Below are positions 44,369 to 53,853 of a stretch of 64,000 nt of DNA, in pieces (the first letter of the stretch is position 1; each line of letters starts with the position of its first letter). The notes under the pieces were generated by a model, which worked only from the letters and a program-made list of their open reading frames with translations, was not told where the DNA came from and made no database searches. Source of the stretch: Natrinema salsiterrestre (lineage in GTDB: Archaea; Halobacteriota; Halobacteria; Halobacteriales; Natrialbaceae); assembly GCF_029502005.1 (NCBI RefSeq), contig NZ_JAMQOT010000001.1:1-64000 (forward strand), read 5' to 3'. A program made the position numbers and the translations under genes.

Positions 44369-45682
44369 CTACGGGTTGGACTGCCGCGGCTCCGCATCCG
44401 CTTCCGTCTCGAGCCCGCGGTCCGGTTCCGCACCGCGATCCGGGACGAGCGCTCGGACGACGTCGCGATACGCCTCGACCGCGATCTCCCTGGTGTACCG
44501 CGAGTCGAAGACCGCTCGCGCCGCCTCGCCCATCTCGTCGACGCGGTCGGGATTGGCGAGCCAGAAGCGAACGGCGTCCTCGATCCCGTCCGCGTCACCC
44601 GGGTCGACGCGAACGCCGCAGTCGGTTCGCTCGACGACCCGGCCGATTTCGGAGTCCGCGGTCGCGACGGCGAGGATCGCCTGCCCGCTCGCGAGTGCGG
44701 TGTAGAACTTGCTGGGAACGCACAGCCCCTCGACCGAGCGGTCCATCGTGACGAGGGCGACGTCGCCGCTCGTGAGCGACCGCGGCAGCACCGACTCGGG
44801 CTGGTACGGGAGGAACGTGACCGACTCGAGGTCGTACTCCCGAGCCAGGTCTCGCAATCGTTCTTTCTTCCCGCCGTCGCCGATGAACGAGAACCGAACC
44901 GGGTCGGTGTCGGCGTCTTCGAGCGCCGCTGCGGCCTCGACGGCGCTCTCGAGTTCGTGATGGTGACCGAGGTTCCCCGAGTACAGGACGGTGAGTTGCT
45001 CGTCGAAGCCGTGTCGCCGCGCGAACTCGTTGTCCGACTTCGCCCGCGGCCGGATGAACTCGCCGTCCTCCCAGTTGTGGATGACCCGGACCGGGATCGG
45101 TCCGTACTCCGACTGGAGGCGTTCCGCCATGGTCTCGCCGATCGCGATCGTCACGGACGCGCGGCGATAGGCGCGGCGGTTGAACCAGTCCCAGACGTGA
45201 CGAACGGGGCTGTCGGCGTCGATGTACTCGAGTGCGACCGCCATGGGCGGATAGAGGTCCATCACGACCGGAACGGGTCGGTAGCCCCGCCACCGGAGCG
45301 GCAACCCGGCGATGGGGAGGAACGTCGGCGTGGTCAGGAGGAAGGCGACGTCTCCGCGCCGACGGACGAGGAGGTAGGCGAGCGCCGTCAGGAAGAACGT
45401 GAGTTCGTTGAGCATCCGTTTCACGGTTCCCTCGGTTCGATCGAATCGGGTGGCGGGGAGCCGCCTGATGTCGACGCCGTCGACGGTCTCGGTCGTCGGC
45501 ACCGTCGCCTGCCGGTCTTCCGTCGTGTACGACGGATCGGTCGTCACGACGGAGACGTCGACGCCCCGTTCGGCCAGCCCGGTTGCGAGCTCGGTCAGGA
45601 CCGTCGCATTGGCTGACGTATCGGGCCGGTAGTACTGGGAGACGAAGACGACGGACGGCTCGGACGTGGCCGATTTCGGCAT
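44369..45682 (-). CDS. Glycosyltransferase family 4 (WbuB-like)
   Basis: A 437-residue cytoplasmic GT-B retaining glycosyltransferase. N-terminal half has VVFVSQYYRPDTSANATVLTEL and the C-terminal half the GT4 donor motif YSGNLGHHHELES and E-x7-E-like EGLCVPSKFYTALASG, which is typical of WbuB-like transferases that add amino or deoxy sugars. The donor is unknown; the GDP-mannose-derived sugar genes lie next to it. It converges with the protease gene, separated by only 7 bases. Confidence 0.86.
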   Translation of the reverse strand: MPKSATSEPSVVFVSQYYRPDTSANATVLTELATGLAERGVDVSVVTTDPSYTTEDRQATVPTTETVDGVDIRRLPATRFDRTEGTVKRMLNELTFFLTALAYLLVRRRGDVAFLLTTPTFLPIAGLPLRWRGYRPVPVVMDLYPPMAVALEYIDADSPVRHVWDWFNRRAYRRASVTIAIGETMAERLQSEYGPIPVRVIHNWEDGEFIRPRAKSDNEFARRHGFDEQLTVLYSGNLGHHHELESAVEAAAALEDADTDPVRFSFIGDGGKKERLRDLAREYDLESVTFLPYQPESVLPRSLTSGDVALVTMDRSVEGLCVPSKFYTALASGQAILAVATADSEIGRVVERTDCGVRVDPGDADGIEDAVRFWLANPDRVDEMGEAARAVFDSRYTREIAVEAYRDVVRALVPDRGAEPDRGLETEADAEPRQSNP

Positions 45683-45764
45683 GCAGATGCGGTATCACAC
45701 GTGGGGAGTAAGTCGTTGGGACGCGTACGGGACCGGGAATGTAACGAGACGCCACCTATGCAAC

Positions 45765-45774
45765 GGTTATAACC
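45765..45774 (+). promoter_or_regulatory. Palindromic TATA box for the GDP-sugar dehydratase operon
   Basis: ggttataacc is a perfect 10-base palindrome centred about 26 nt before the ATG at 45796, predicting a leaderless mRNA for the dehydratase/synthase pair. Confidence 0.6.
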
Positions 45775-45795
45775 TATGGTGTTGTTTCCCCGTCC

Positions 45796-46857
45796 ATGGA
45801 GCCCTCCAAGCGGTTGACCCAACGGCCCGTGTTCGTAACCGGTGCGGACGGATTCGTCGGTTCACACCTCGTCGAGCGACTCGTCGAGCTCGACGCGGAC
45901 GTCCACGCGCTCGTCCGCGCCACGTCCAGCGGCGAACTCAAGAACATCCGCCGCCACGGCGACGACATCACGGTCCACCGCGGCGATCTCCGCGACAAAC
46001 ACTCCGTCGAACGGGCGCTCCGTCCGCTTTCCGACCACGGCGACTCGCTGATATTCCATCTCGGTGCGCAGGCTCACGTCGGCGAGTCGTGGGAACGGCC
46101 GTACGAGACGGTCGATACGAACGTCAACGGGACGCTCAACCTCCTCCAGTCGATCGTCGACCTCGATCTCGACATCGCGAAGTTCGACATGGCCGGGACC
46201 AGCGAGGAGTACGGGAACATGAACGACGAAATGGTCGAGAAATACGAGTTCGACGGCGACGACCGCGTTCTCCTCAGCGAACGATCGCCGGTCAATCCGA
46301 CGAGCATCTACGCGACGTCGAAGCTGGCGAGTGACTTCCTGACGATGAACTACCACGACGCCTACGGACTGCCGACCGTGACGACCCGGATGTTCAACAA
46401 CTACGGCCCGAGGCAGAATCCCCGGTACATCACCGGCACGATCATCACGCAGGCGCTCGAGCGGGACGTCGTCGAACTCGGCAATCTAACTCCCAAACGC
46501 GACATGTGCTACGTCAGCGACGGTGTCCGCGGTCACCTGCACGTCGCGCTCGAGGGCAATCCCGGCGAACAGTACGTGTACGGATACGGCGAGAACGTGT
46601 CGATGCGGGAGTGGACGGAGACGATCCTCGAGGTCGGCGTCGAGGAGGGGTACTGGGAACCGACCGACATCGTGCAGTCGGAAGAGCGGTTCCGACCCGG
46701 GGACAGCGACGTCGAGGAACTGCTCGTCGGGTACGAGAAGCTCCACGAAGAGACCGGCTGGAAACCCACCGTCTCCTGGCGCGAGGGCATCCGTCGGACG
46801 ATCGACTGGTACGCGAACAACCGCCGCAGCTGGTACGGACGGGTCGATTGGCGATGA
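45796..46857 (+). CDS. GDP-mannose 4,6-dehydratase-like SDR
   Basis: A 353-residue extended SDR. It has the NAD loop [10 protein letters not shown], dehydratase acids in TSEEYG, catalytic [16 protein letters not shown] and VSDGVRGH. It is closest to GDP-mannose or dTDP-glucose 4,6-dehydratases; the fucose-synthase-like gene right after it favours GDP-mannose, giving GDP-4-keto-6-deoxymannose. It overlaps the next gene by 4 bases (ATGA). Confidence 0.86.
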   Translation: MEPSKRLTQRPVFVTGADGFVGSHLVERLVELDADVHALVRATSSGELKNIRRHGDDITVHRGDLRDKHSVERALRPLSDHGDSLIFHLGAQAHVGESWERPYETVDTNVNGTLNLLQSIVDLDLDIAKFDMAGTSEEYGNMNDEMVEKYEFDGDDRVLLSERSPVNPTSIYATSKLASDFLTMNYHDAYGLPTVTTRMFNNYGPRQNPRYITGTIITQALERDVVELGNLTPKRDMCYVSDGVRGHLHVALEGNPGEQYVYGYGENVSMREWTETILEVGVEEGYWEPTDIVQSEERFRPGDSDVEELLVGYEKLHEETGWKPTVSWREGIRRTIDWYANNRRSWYGRVDWR

Positions 46858-47801
46858 CGACGTACTGGGACGACACGACCGTTATGGTGACCGGTGGCGC
46901 GGGGTTCCTCGGCAGCCACCTCGTCGAGGAACTGCGATCGCGATCGGCTGACGTGGCGATCTTCGTCCCCCGGAGCAGCGAGTACGATCTCCGGCGGCGA
47001 CCCGCGATCGACCGCGCGCTCGAGGACGCCGATCCCGACGTCGTCATCCACCTCGCGGCGTCCGTCGGCGGGATCGGTGCCAACAGGGACAACCCCGGTC
47101 GCTACTTCTACGACAACGCGGTGATGGGGATCGAACTGATCGAGGCCGCCCGCCAGTACGGCGTCGAGAAGGCCACGATCCTCGGCACGATCTGTGCGTA
47201 CCCGAAGCACGCACCCGTTCCGTTCAGCGAGGAGGATCTCTTCGAGGGGTACCCCGAAGAGACGAACGCTCCCTACGGCATCGCGAAGAAGGCGCTGCTG
47301 ACCCAGTCGCGGGCCTACCGGAAACAGTGGGGGTTCGACAGCATCTACCTCCTGCCGGTGAACCTGTACGGCCCGCGGGACGATTTCGACCTCGAGTCCG
47401 CCCACGTGATTCCGGCGATCGTCCGCAAGTGCATCGAGGCCCGCGAGCGCGGCGACGACGCGATCACGGCGTGGGGAACCGGCGAGCCGACCCGGGAATT
47501 CCTCTTCGTCACGGACGCCGCCGAGGGGATTCTGGACGCGACCGAGCGATACGACTCTTCGGACCCGGTCAACCTCGGGAGCGGCGAGGAGATCAGCATC
47601 CGGACGCTGGTCGAGACCATCGCGGCGGAGACGGGCTTCGAAGGCGATATTGAGTGGGACACCTCGAAACCCGACGGCCAGCCGCGGCGGAGACTCGACA
47701 CGTCCCGCGCGGCGGAGCGGTTCGGCTGGACGGCCTCGACGTCGTTTCGGGAGGGCCTCCGGGAGACGATCCGGTGGTACGAACGGTTCCGGAACGGATA
47801 G
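46854..47801 (+). CDS. GDP-L-fucose synthase-like epimerase/reductase
   Basis: A 315-residue SDR with [10 protein letters not shown], the serine/cysteine-containing loop [22 protein letters not shown], catalytic YGIAKK and [19 protein letters not shown], all typical of GDP-4-keto-6-deoxymannose 3,5-epimerase/4-reductase (GDP-fucose synthase). It could yield GDP-fucose or a related 6-deoxyhexose. Its ATG at 46854 overlaps the dehydratase TGA. The upstream part of this open frame (46506-46853) is a shadow of the preceding gene. Confidence 0.85.
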   Translation: MTTYWDDTTVMVTGGAGFLGSHLVEELRSRSADVAIFVPRSSEYDLRRRPAIDRALEDADPDVVIHLAASVGGIGANRDNPGRYFYDNAVMGIELIEAARQYGVEKATILGTICAYPKHAPVPFSEEDLFEGYPEETNAPYGIAKKALLTQSRAYRKQWGFDSIYLLPVNLYGPRDDFDLESAHVIPAIVRKCIEARERGDDAITAWGTGEPTREFLFVTDAAEGILDATERYDSSDPVNLGSGEEISIRTLVETIAAETGFEGDIEWDTSKPDGQPRRRLDTSRAAERFGWTASTSFREGLRETIRWYERFRNG

Positions 47802-47847
47802 TCGCCTGACCGGGAAGAGCCGAAGATCGTTCGCAGACAAGAGCCAG

Positions 47848-48990
47848 TCATCCCCCTGCGAGTTCGGTATACAACCCGTCGATCTCGTCGAAATAGGCCT
47901 CCGGATCGAACCGTGCAGCCGAGCGCCGTCGCGCCTCGCGCCCGAGTCGGTCCCGGAGCGTTGAATCGCCCGCGAGATCGCGGAGTCGTTCGACGACCGT
48001 CCCGATATCGCCCGTCTTCGCGACGAGATAGCCGGTCTCGCCGTCGTCGATCTGTTCCGGAATTCCGCCGCTTTGCGAGCCGATCACCGGCAACCCGGCC
48101 GCCATCCCTTCCAGTACGACGCCCGGGAACGGGTCCTCGTGCCTCGGGAGGTGAACCAGCACGTCCGCGGCACCGAGTACCTCGGGGAGGTCCTCGTAAA
48201 ACCCCGTCAGGGTCACGTTTTCCAGCTCTCGGACCCGCCGCTCGAGCGCCCGCGCGTACGCCTCGTGTCCCTCCACGGTTCCGCCGACCACCGCGAACTC
48301 GAGGTCCTCATCGCGCAGCCTCCTTGCCGCGTCCAGCAGCCGATCCTGCCCCTTGTCGCGGATGAGCTTCGAGACGCATACCGCGAGGGGCGCGTCCTCG
48401 TCGATACCGAACTCGGATCTGAACGCGGTACCAGCCGGGAGGTCACTGAACCGGTCCGGTGACGGCAGCCCGTCGTGGAGAACCTCGATATTCGATTCGT
48501 AGCCGACGGTTCGAAACATCACGTCCGCCGTTCGATGTGAGACGCAGACGACCCGATCGCTCAAATGGGCTCCCATCGCACCGAACGCTTTTCGCAAGTG
48601 ATAGGGATTCAAACACATCCGAACGTGGCCGATCGTTCGGCTCTGGCTCGTCGTGCCGGCGAGCAACGCGGACGGATACCTGAGCTCGTTCACGTGGACG
48701 AGATCGACGCTCTCGGTCCGAATCAGTCGGCGCAACCGACGGACGTTCTCGAGGACGCGAAACGGATACTGTAACTGATCGATAGCCGGACGACGGCTGA
48801 TCGGGTCGCCCTCGAGAACGTACGTCGGAATCCCCGCCTCCGCGTACCACGCCGCGATCCCGTCCGTTCCCGGAACCACGGCGATAGTGTCGTGACCGTA
48901 CTCGCGCATCCGGTCGGCCAGCCGGTACATCCACTGGGCCGCACCGCTGTGGATCTGCGTGGAGGTGCCGTAGTACAGGACGGTAGCCAT
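47848..48990 (-). CDS. Glycosyltransferase family 4
   Basis: A 380-residue GT-B transferase. N-terminal MATVLYYGTSTQIHSGAAQWMYRLADR; C-terminal donor half has VCVSKLIRDKGQDRLLDA and the E-x7-E motif EDPFPGVVLEGMAAGLPVIGS. The frame opens at 49122, but the ATG at 48990 begins the glycosyltransferase fold. It faces the 'sulfatase-like' gene pair divergently and converges with the fucose-synthase-like gene. Confidence 0.87.
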   Translation of the reverse strand: MATVLYYGTSTQIHSGAAQWMYRLADRMREYGHDTIAVVPGTDGIAAWYAEAGIPTYVLEGDPISRRPAIDQLQYPFRVLENVRRLRRLIRTESVDLVHVNELRYPSALLAGTTSQSRTIGHVRMCLNPYHLRKAFGAMGAHLSDRVVCVSHRTADVMFRTVGYESNIEVLHDGLPSPDRFSDLPAGTAFRSEFGIDEDAPLAVCVSKLIRDKGQDRLLDAARRLRDEDLEFAVVGGTVEGHEAYARALERRVRELENVTLTGFYEDLPEVLGAADVLVHLPRHEDPFPGVVLEGMAAGLPVIGSQSGGIPEQIDDGETGYLVAKTGDIGTVVERLRDLAGDSTLRDRLGREARRRSAARFDPEAYFDEIDGLYTELAGG

Positions 48991-49060
48991 TGGCAGTAAC
49001 CGAACGTATCGGCTCGTAAAACAGTACGGTTTTGGATATGATATTTTCAAACCACAAAAA

Positions 49061-49068
49061 AGTATAAC
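49061..49068 (+). promoter_or_regulatory. TATA box for the phosphatase-superfamily gene pair
   Basis: agtataac lies about 40 nt before the ATG at 49104, giving a leader of about 15 nt. A minus-strand ttttacg at 49015-49021 may serve the divergent GT4 gene. Confidence 0.45.
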
Positions 49069-49103
49069 AGCGGGGTCGTGGACGACAGTTCCATAGCGAA
49101 ACC

Positions 49104-50297
49104 ATGGGAGAGCCACTATCATCGCTGGACGTGTCCAACGTCTTCGTCTACGTCGGCGATGCAGTCCGCTGGGATCACACTCCTCGATCGGTACTGGATC
49201 GCGGACTCTCGTCGAAATCGATCGCCGCGTCGACGCACAGCCCGACGTCGTTCGCGTCGCTCGTCACCGGTCTCCATCCGCCCCGACACGGCGTCGACGA
49301 CTTCACGAACCGGCTGGCCGACGAGACCTACCGCCTGTTCGACGTACCGGGATACGAGACCCGATTCGTCAACTCCGTCCGAGACACGCCGGCGGGGACC
49401 GACACCGATCCGATCTTCTCGGTTCTCGACGTCCGGCCGCCGGCCGTCGACGAGCCGTTTCGGGACATCGAGGAACCGTTCGTACTCATGGAACGCGGCC
49501 CTGGTGGGCACGCGCCCTACGGCGACTTCGACGGCAGCGCCTGGGACTACTTCGAACGACGCGGTGCCCAGCCCGCCAGTGCGTATCGCGAGGAGTACGC
49601 CCGGTCCGTCGACCGCGACGCCGCCCTGTTCGCCGAGCGCCTCGAGGACCTGGCCGATCGCGGCCTCCGGGAGGACACGCTCGTCGTCTACACCGCCGAC
49701 CACGGCGAGCTGCTCGGCGAACTCGGGCTGCTCGGCCACAACGGCCCGATGCATCCGGCCCTCGTCGAGGTTCCCGCGGTGTTCGTCCATCCGGACCTCT
49801 CGACAGGTCGGCTGACCAACGGCGTGGTCAGGCACGTCGATCTGCTTCCGACGGTGCTCGACTGCCTCGACGAGAGCGGCGGTCCGACGGACGGCACGAG
49901 TATCGCGTCCGGACCGGCACGCGATCGCGGGCTCTCTTTTTATCGCTCGTCACTGCCGACCGGACCGATCGCGGGATTTAGCGGAGCGCTCGCCTACGAC
50001 GGCGTGTGGGAACTCGACGGCGGCCACGTTTTCGCTCGCACGCCGACGCACGAACGGCTCGCGGCAGTGCTGGGGACGCTCTCGAAGAGCCCGAAGCGGT
50101 CCTATCTGCGCGCGAACCTCTCGAAGGCGATCGGCGCGTACGCTGCCGGCCACCGAACCTACGGTAGGCCGTCGATAGACGCCGACGATGCCCGAACGCT
50201 CGTCGCGGAGACGCGTCGCGGAGAATCGAGCGGGCGTCAGATCGAGCTCTCCGAGGACCAGCGCACTCACCTCGAGGACTTGGGGTATCTCTCATGA
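49104..50297 (+). CDS. Alkaline-phosphatase-superfamily hydrolase/transferase ('sulfatase-like') 1
   Basis: A 397-residue metalloenzyme of the sulfatase/phosphatase superfamily. Metal-site segments are visible: D19 (YVGDAVRWDH) and YTADHGELLGE near 195, and a nucleophile region HSPTSFASLVTG (T48/S49) before RHG. There is no C-x-P-x-R or S-x-P-x-R, so it cannot make formylglycine like true sulfatases; a Ser/Thr nucleophile suggests a phosphatase, phosphodiesterase or phosphoglycerol/ethanolamine transferase. It ends with LEDLGYLS. ATGA overlap couples it to the next gene. No signal peptide is evident. Confidence 0.8.
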   Translation: MGEPLSSLDVSNVFVYVGDAVRWDHTPRSVLDRGLSSKSIAASTHSPTSFASLVTGLHPPRHGVDDFTNRLADETYRLFDVPGYETRFVNSVRDTPAGTDTDPIFSVLDVRPPAVDEPFRDIEEPFVLMERGPGGHAPYGDFDGSAWDYFERRGAQPASAYREEYARSVDRDAALFAERLEDLADRGLREDTLVVYTADHGELLGELGLLGHNGPMHPALVEVPAVFVHPDLSTGRLTNGVVRHVDLLPTVLDCLDESGGPTDGTSIASGPARDRGLSFYRSSLPTGPIAGFSGALAYDGVWELDGGHVFARTPTHERLAAVLGTLSKSPKRSYLRANLSKAIGAYAAGHRTYGRPSIDADDARTLVAETRRGESSGRQIELSEDQRTHLEDLGYLS

Positions 50298-51703
50298 GCA
50301 CCACGAGCGACGGCTACAACGTGATCCTCGTCGTTCTGGACACGGTTCGGGCGTGCCAGCTCGGACTGTACGGCCGCGAGCGCGATCCGATGCCGACCCT
50401 CTCCCGGTTCGGTGACGACGCGACGGTATTCGACCGGGCCTACACGAACGCCCCGTGGACGATGCCGGCTCACGCGTCGCTGTTCACCGGGAAGATTCCG
50501 TCGGAACACGGCTGTCACGGCGGGTCGCTCGGATTCACCACCGACCACGAGGCGCTCGCGGAGACCTTCTCGGAACGCGGGTATCGGACGTACGGGCTCA
50601 GCAACAACGTCTGGATCAGCGATCACTTCCGGTTCGATACCGGATTCGACGAGTTCTACAAGGAGTGGCAGCTGTTCAGACAGTCTCGGGAGATCGGACA
50701 CACGCTGAAGGGAGCGGACACCTCGAAGCGAGACGTACTCGAAACGCTCGCTCGAGGAAACCCGCTCGTCAACGTTCTCAACGGGCTGTACGGAAAGTAC
50801 CTGTATCGGCGCACCGACTTCGGCGGGGCACGGACGACGAACCACGTCGCAAGGTTGCTCGAGGACCGCACCGAGCCGTTCTTCCTGTTCGTCAATTACA
50901 TGGAGGGGCACGCGCCGTTCGTCGAGCACGACTGTTCGGAGCGGTTCCTCCCGAACGACCTCGAGGACGCCTCGCGATACACCGCCCTCAGCGGGAACAG
51001 CCTCGACTACCACACCGGGCGAACGGAGATTTCGGATTCGGCGTTCGAGCGCATCGAATCGCTGTACGACGGCGAACTCGCGTACCTCGACCGGCGCCTC
51101 GGACAGCTATTCGAAACGTTGCGTGCTCGAGGGTTGTTGTCGGAGTCGATCGTCGTGGTTGTCGGCGATCACGGGGAGAACGTCGGCGATCACGGGCTCA
51201 TGGCACACCGGTTTTCCGTCCACGATACGCTGTTGCACGTCCCGCTCGTCGTTCGACACCCGGACGACGGACGCGGGGAGCGCGTCGAGGAGCTGGTCGA
51301 TTTCACCGATCTCCACCGCTGGCTGGTGACCGTCCCGACGGGGCCGGCGGATCCGACGAGGATTCCGTCCGACGATCCCGTCGTCGCGGAATATCTGTCG
51401 ACGACGTACACGCCGGAGGCACAGGACGACGCGTTCGACTTCGCCGGAAGCGACTACGATCGTCGCTTACAGGCCGTCCTCACGTCGGAGCACAAGCTCA
51501 CCGTTGCCGACGACGGTGAGACGGCGCTGTACGCGTACGACGGCGGTCCGGACTTCGAACGAGACGGGGATCGGATTTCCGACGCTGCCGTCGAGTCCCG
51601 TCTCCGGGACCACTGTCCGGGATTCGAGGAAGCGTCCACCGCGAGTATCGACGAACGCGAGGCCGTCGAAGACCATCTCAAAAAGCTCGGATACATGGAC
51701 TGA
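50294..51703 (+). CDS. Alkaline-phosphatase-superfamily hydrolase/transferase ('sulfatase-like') 2
   Basis: A 469-residue relative of the preceding protein. It carries D16 (VVLDTVRA), the APWTMPAHASLFTG loop with T56 as presumed nucleophile, and GDHGENVGDHGLMAH for metal binding. Again the sulfatase cysteine/serine signature is missing. The C-terminus reads VEDHLKKLGYMD, the same LGY motif as its neighbours. It is translationally coupled to gene 1 and converges with the FkbM gene. Substrate unknown; modification of a surface glycan is inferred from context. Confidence 0.82.
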   Translation: MSTTSDGYNVILVVLDTVRACQLGLYGRERDPMPTLSRFGDDATVFDRAYTNAPWTMPAHASLFTGKIPSEHGCHGGSLGFTTDHEALAETFSERGYRTYGLSNNVWISDHFRFDTGFDEFYKEWQLFRQSREIGHTLKGADTSKRDVLETLARGNPLVNVLNGLYGKYLYRRTDFGGARTTNHVARLLEDRTEPFFLFVNYMEGHAPFVEHDCSERFLPNDLEDASRYTALSGNSLDYHTGRTEISDSAFERIESLYDGELAYLDRRLGQLFETLRARGLLSESIVVVVGDHGENVGDHGLMAHRFSVHDTLLHVPLVVRHPDDGRGERVEELVDFTDLHRWLVTVPTGPADPTRIPSDDPVVAEYLSTTYTPEAQDDAFDFAGSDYDRRLQAVLTSEHKLTVADDGETALYAYDGGPDFERDGDRISDAAVESRLRDHCPGFEEASTASIDEREAVEDHLKKLGYMD

Positions 51704-51814
51704 CGTCTTCGACGAGTGAGCCTCACGGGCGTGACGTGACGATCGAGTCAATCGATAGGGACCTCTGAACGGGCGTACAGCCCTGGCAGCGGTCTGTGGT
51801 CGGACCGGCGCGCT

Positions 51815-52648
51815 TCACGACCGCTGTCGTGCGAAAACGATACCGTCGTCGGTGGCGGTCGCGTATCCGCGATCCTCCAGGATCGTTCTGACGTCCTCGA
51901 CGGTCGACGTCCCGCGTCGCTCGGGGCGACTGTCGACGGCGAGCTTCCGGATCCCGATCCCGCTTGTCCCCGCCAACACTTCCGGTTCCGCGCCCTCGGC
52001 ATCGAGCTTCAGGAAGTCGATCTCGTCGAGACCACGTTCGGACGCGAGGGCGTCGAGACGATCCGCGGGGACCGGCACGCGGCGGCCCGTCGCCTCGTCG
52101 TCGACGTCGATCAGCGAGTGATCGCTCGCGTCGGCTCCGAGGCGTAACTGGAGGGGTTTCGACTCGCTCCAGAGCGCCCCGTGTATCGCAGTGACGTTGG
52201 AGAGGCGGCTCGTGTTGAGCTTCAGCGCGTGAAGCGTCGCGGGACTGGGTTCGATAGCGAGGACCCTCGCGGCCGTGCTCGCCGCTCCCCGCGTGAACGC
52301 GCCGACGAACGCCCCCGCGTCGACCACCGTATCGTCGGGTTCGATTTCGACGACCCCCTCGAGCGTGTACTTCGAAATCATGTTGTCCGCGTACCCCTGA
52401 CTCACCTGCCGATACTGGCCGGCGTGTGGACAGCGCGGAAAGTGGTACACGTCGCCGGTCGAACCGTTCGCCGCCACCCACGTCTCCCCCGCGGGCGTGA
52501 TACGAACGAAATCGTGAGCGGGACTCAGTCGGTGAAGGACCATCTCGTACGGGATCGCCACCGAGGTCGGAAACCGCACCCCTCCCTTCGAAAGCGCTTC
52601 CGTCACTCCGTCTCGGCGGATGGTATCGATCGCGTTGGCGGTAGCCAT
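51815..52648 (-). CDS. FkbM-family methyltransferase
   Basis: A 277-residue SAM-dependent O-methyltransferase. The FkbM core contains DDTVVDAGAFVGAFTRGAA, AIEPSPATLHALKLN, DRLDALASERGLDEIDFLKLDAEGAEPEVLAG, where the glycine-rich loop binds SAM and the acidic DAEGAE segment is typical. The long frame opens at 52837, but Met codons at 52660, 52654 and 52648 are followed by the fold; 52648 is preferred. In glycan loci FkbM enzymes methylate sugars. Confidence 0.8.
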   Translation of the reverse strand: MATANAIDTIRRDGVTEALSKGGVRFPTSVAIPYEMVLHRLSPAHDFVRITPAGETWVAANGSTGDVYHFPRCPHAGQYRQVSQGYADNMISKYTLEGVVEIEPDDTVVDAGAFVGAFTRGAASTAARVLAIEPSPATLHALKLNTSRLSNVTAIHGALWSESKPLQLRLGADASDHSLIDVDDEATGRRVPVPADRLDALASERGLDEIDFLKLDAEGAEPEVLAGTSGIGIRKLAVDSRPERRGTSTVEDVRTILEDRGYATATDDGIVFARQRS

Positions 52649-52833
52649 AACCATCCACATCACAGCCGAGTACTTACCTTTTCCACACGGTTGCACGGGA
52701 GAGACGTGAAGGCCACCCGTAACTCGTCCGGACGACATCCCCGTCCTCGAGAAATGTCCGGACGAGTCGTCGAGGACCCGAGTAACCACCGTCTTTCCTG
52801 ACTCAACCTGTCGATGCCGGAACGAACGCGGCG

Positions 52834-53736
52834 TCACATGTATCCTAACTGTTCCAGACGCGTCTCGACGGCGACCGAGTCGTAATCGTCGTCGGTCCGT
52901 TCCGGCGGTTCCGAGACGATCGTCCGCCGCGGCTCGCTCTCACAGACCATCCACGGAACGTCGACCAGTTTCGGATGGTAGACGCGCGTCGGATGGCCGT
53001 AATGTTTCACGGCGGCCGGAAAGACGCGCTCGCCCGCCATATTGCCGTGGTCGGACGAAATGACCGCCTTCCCGTCGAGTTCGTCGGCGAGCGGTATCGC
53101 CTCGTCCAGGACGAGCTCGAGGTTTTCGATGAAACACCGCCAGAGCAGCTCGTCGTCGACCCGTTCGGTCCCCCGCATCACGTGATACCACAGCGCTTGC
53201 TGTGGTTCCGGGAGCTCGCGAGCGCTCGGACCGAGAAACGGAAGATGGGGTTGCAGAAAGTGGGCGAGGATTCGCTTGTTGGGGTACTCCGCTGCTGCGG
53301 TCCGTGTCACGGACGCCATCGCCTCGGGCGGCACCGTATCCAGGTCGTCGTCCCAGTGGGTTCGCCACACGTCGTACGTCGCGTGAAATTCGACGTCGAG
53401 ATCGTCGAAGTGATTGACGAACTGCGGGTTTCCAGCGAGGTACACCACGTCGTAGAGCTCTCGCCCGTCGAAATTCGCTTTCAGCCACTCGGACGTGGCG
53501 GATCCTCGAGACGTTCGCCTTTCGATGCGGGCGTCGGGTCCGACGACCTCTCGAAACATATCGTAGCGACAGGCGTCCAGTATGAGGAGATGATCCCAAT
53601 CTGCCTCGATGACGTCGATTCCGTCGGGGCAGTGTGGTCGGGACCACGCGCGCGAATAATAGAGTTGATTCAGCTTTCTCGCGACGAGCGAGGGGCTCCG
53701 GATCCCGCGTAGTAGCTTCCGCACTGATTCCCTCAT
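52834..53736 (-). CDS. Alkaline-phosphatase-superfamily protein 3
   Basis: A 300-residue shorter member of the same superfamily. D54 and R57 (LILDACRYD) and SSDHGNMAGER near 230 provide the metal-site skeleton, and RRTSRGSATSEW (about 73-84) is where a Ser/Thr nucleophile would be. A motif FLQPHLPFLGP resembles phosphatase-type loops. It ends VETRLEQLGYM, sharing the LGY C-terminus with genes 1 and 2. It precedes fkbM and follows the STT3-like gene on the same strand with about 100-180 base gaps. Activity uncertain. Confidence 0.72.
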   Translation of the reverse strand: MRESVRKLLRGIRSPSLVARKLNQLYYSRAWSRPHCPDGIDVIEADWDHLLILDACRYDMFREVVGPDARIERRTSRGSATSEWLKANFDGRELYDVVYLAGNPQFVNHFDDLDVEFHATYDVWRTHWDDDLDTVPPEAMASVTRTAAAEYPNKRILAHFLQPHLPFLGPSARELPEPQQALWYHVMRGTERVDDELLWRCFIENLELVLDEAIPLADELDGKAVISSDHGNMAGERVFPAAVKHYGHPTRVYHPKLVDVPWMVCESEPRRTIVSEPPERTDDDYDSVAVETRLEQLGYM

Positions 53737-53853
53737 GGCCGCCTAGTCAGGGAGCGAGTCCAAATATTATTTCTATCGTACAGATAACTTATCAACGGCG
53801 GTTGGAATACCGTCACCACCGGGTGTCCGAACGGATACCGATTTCCATCGATA

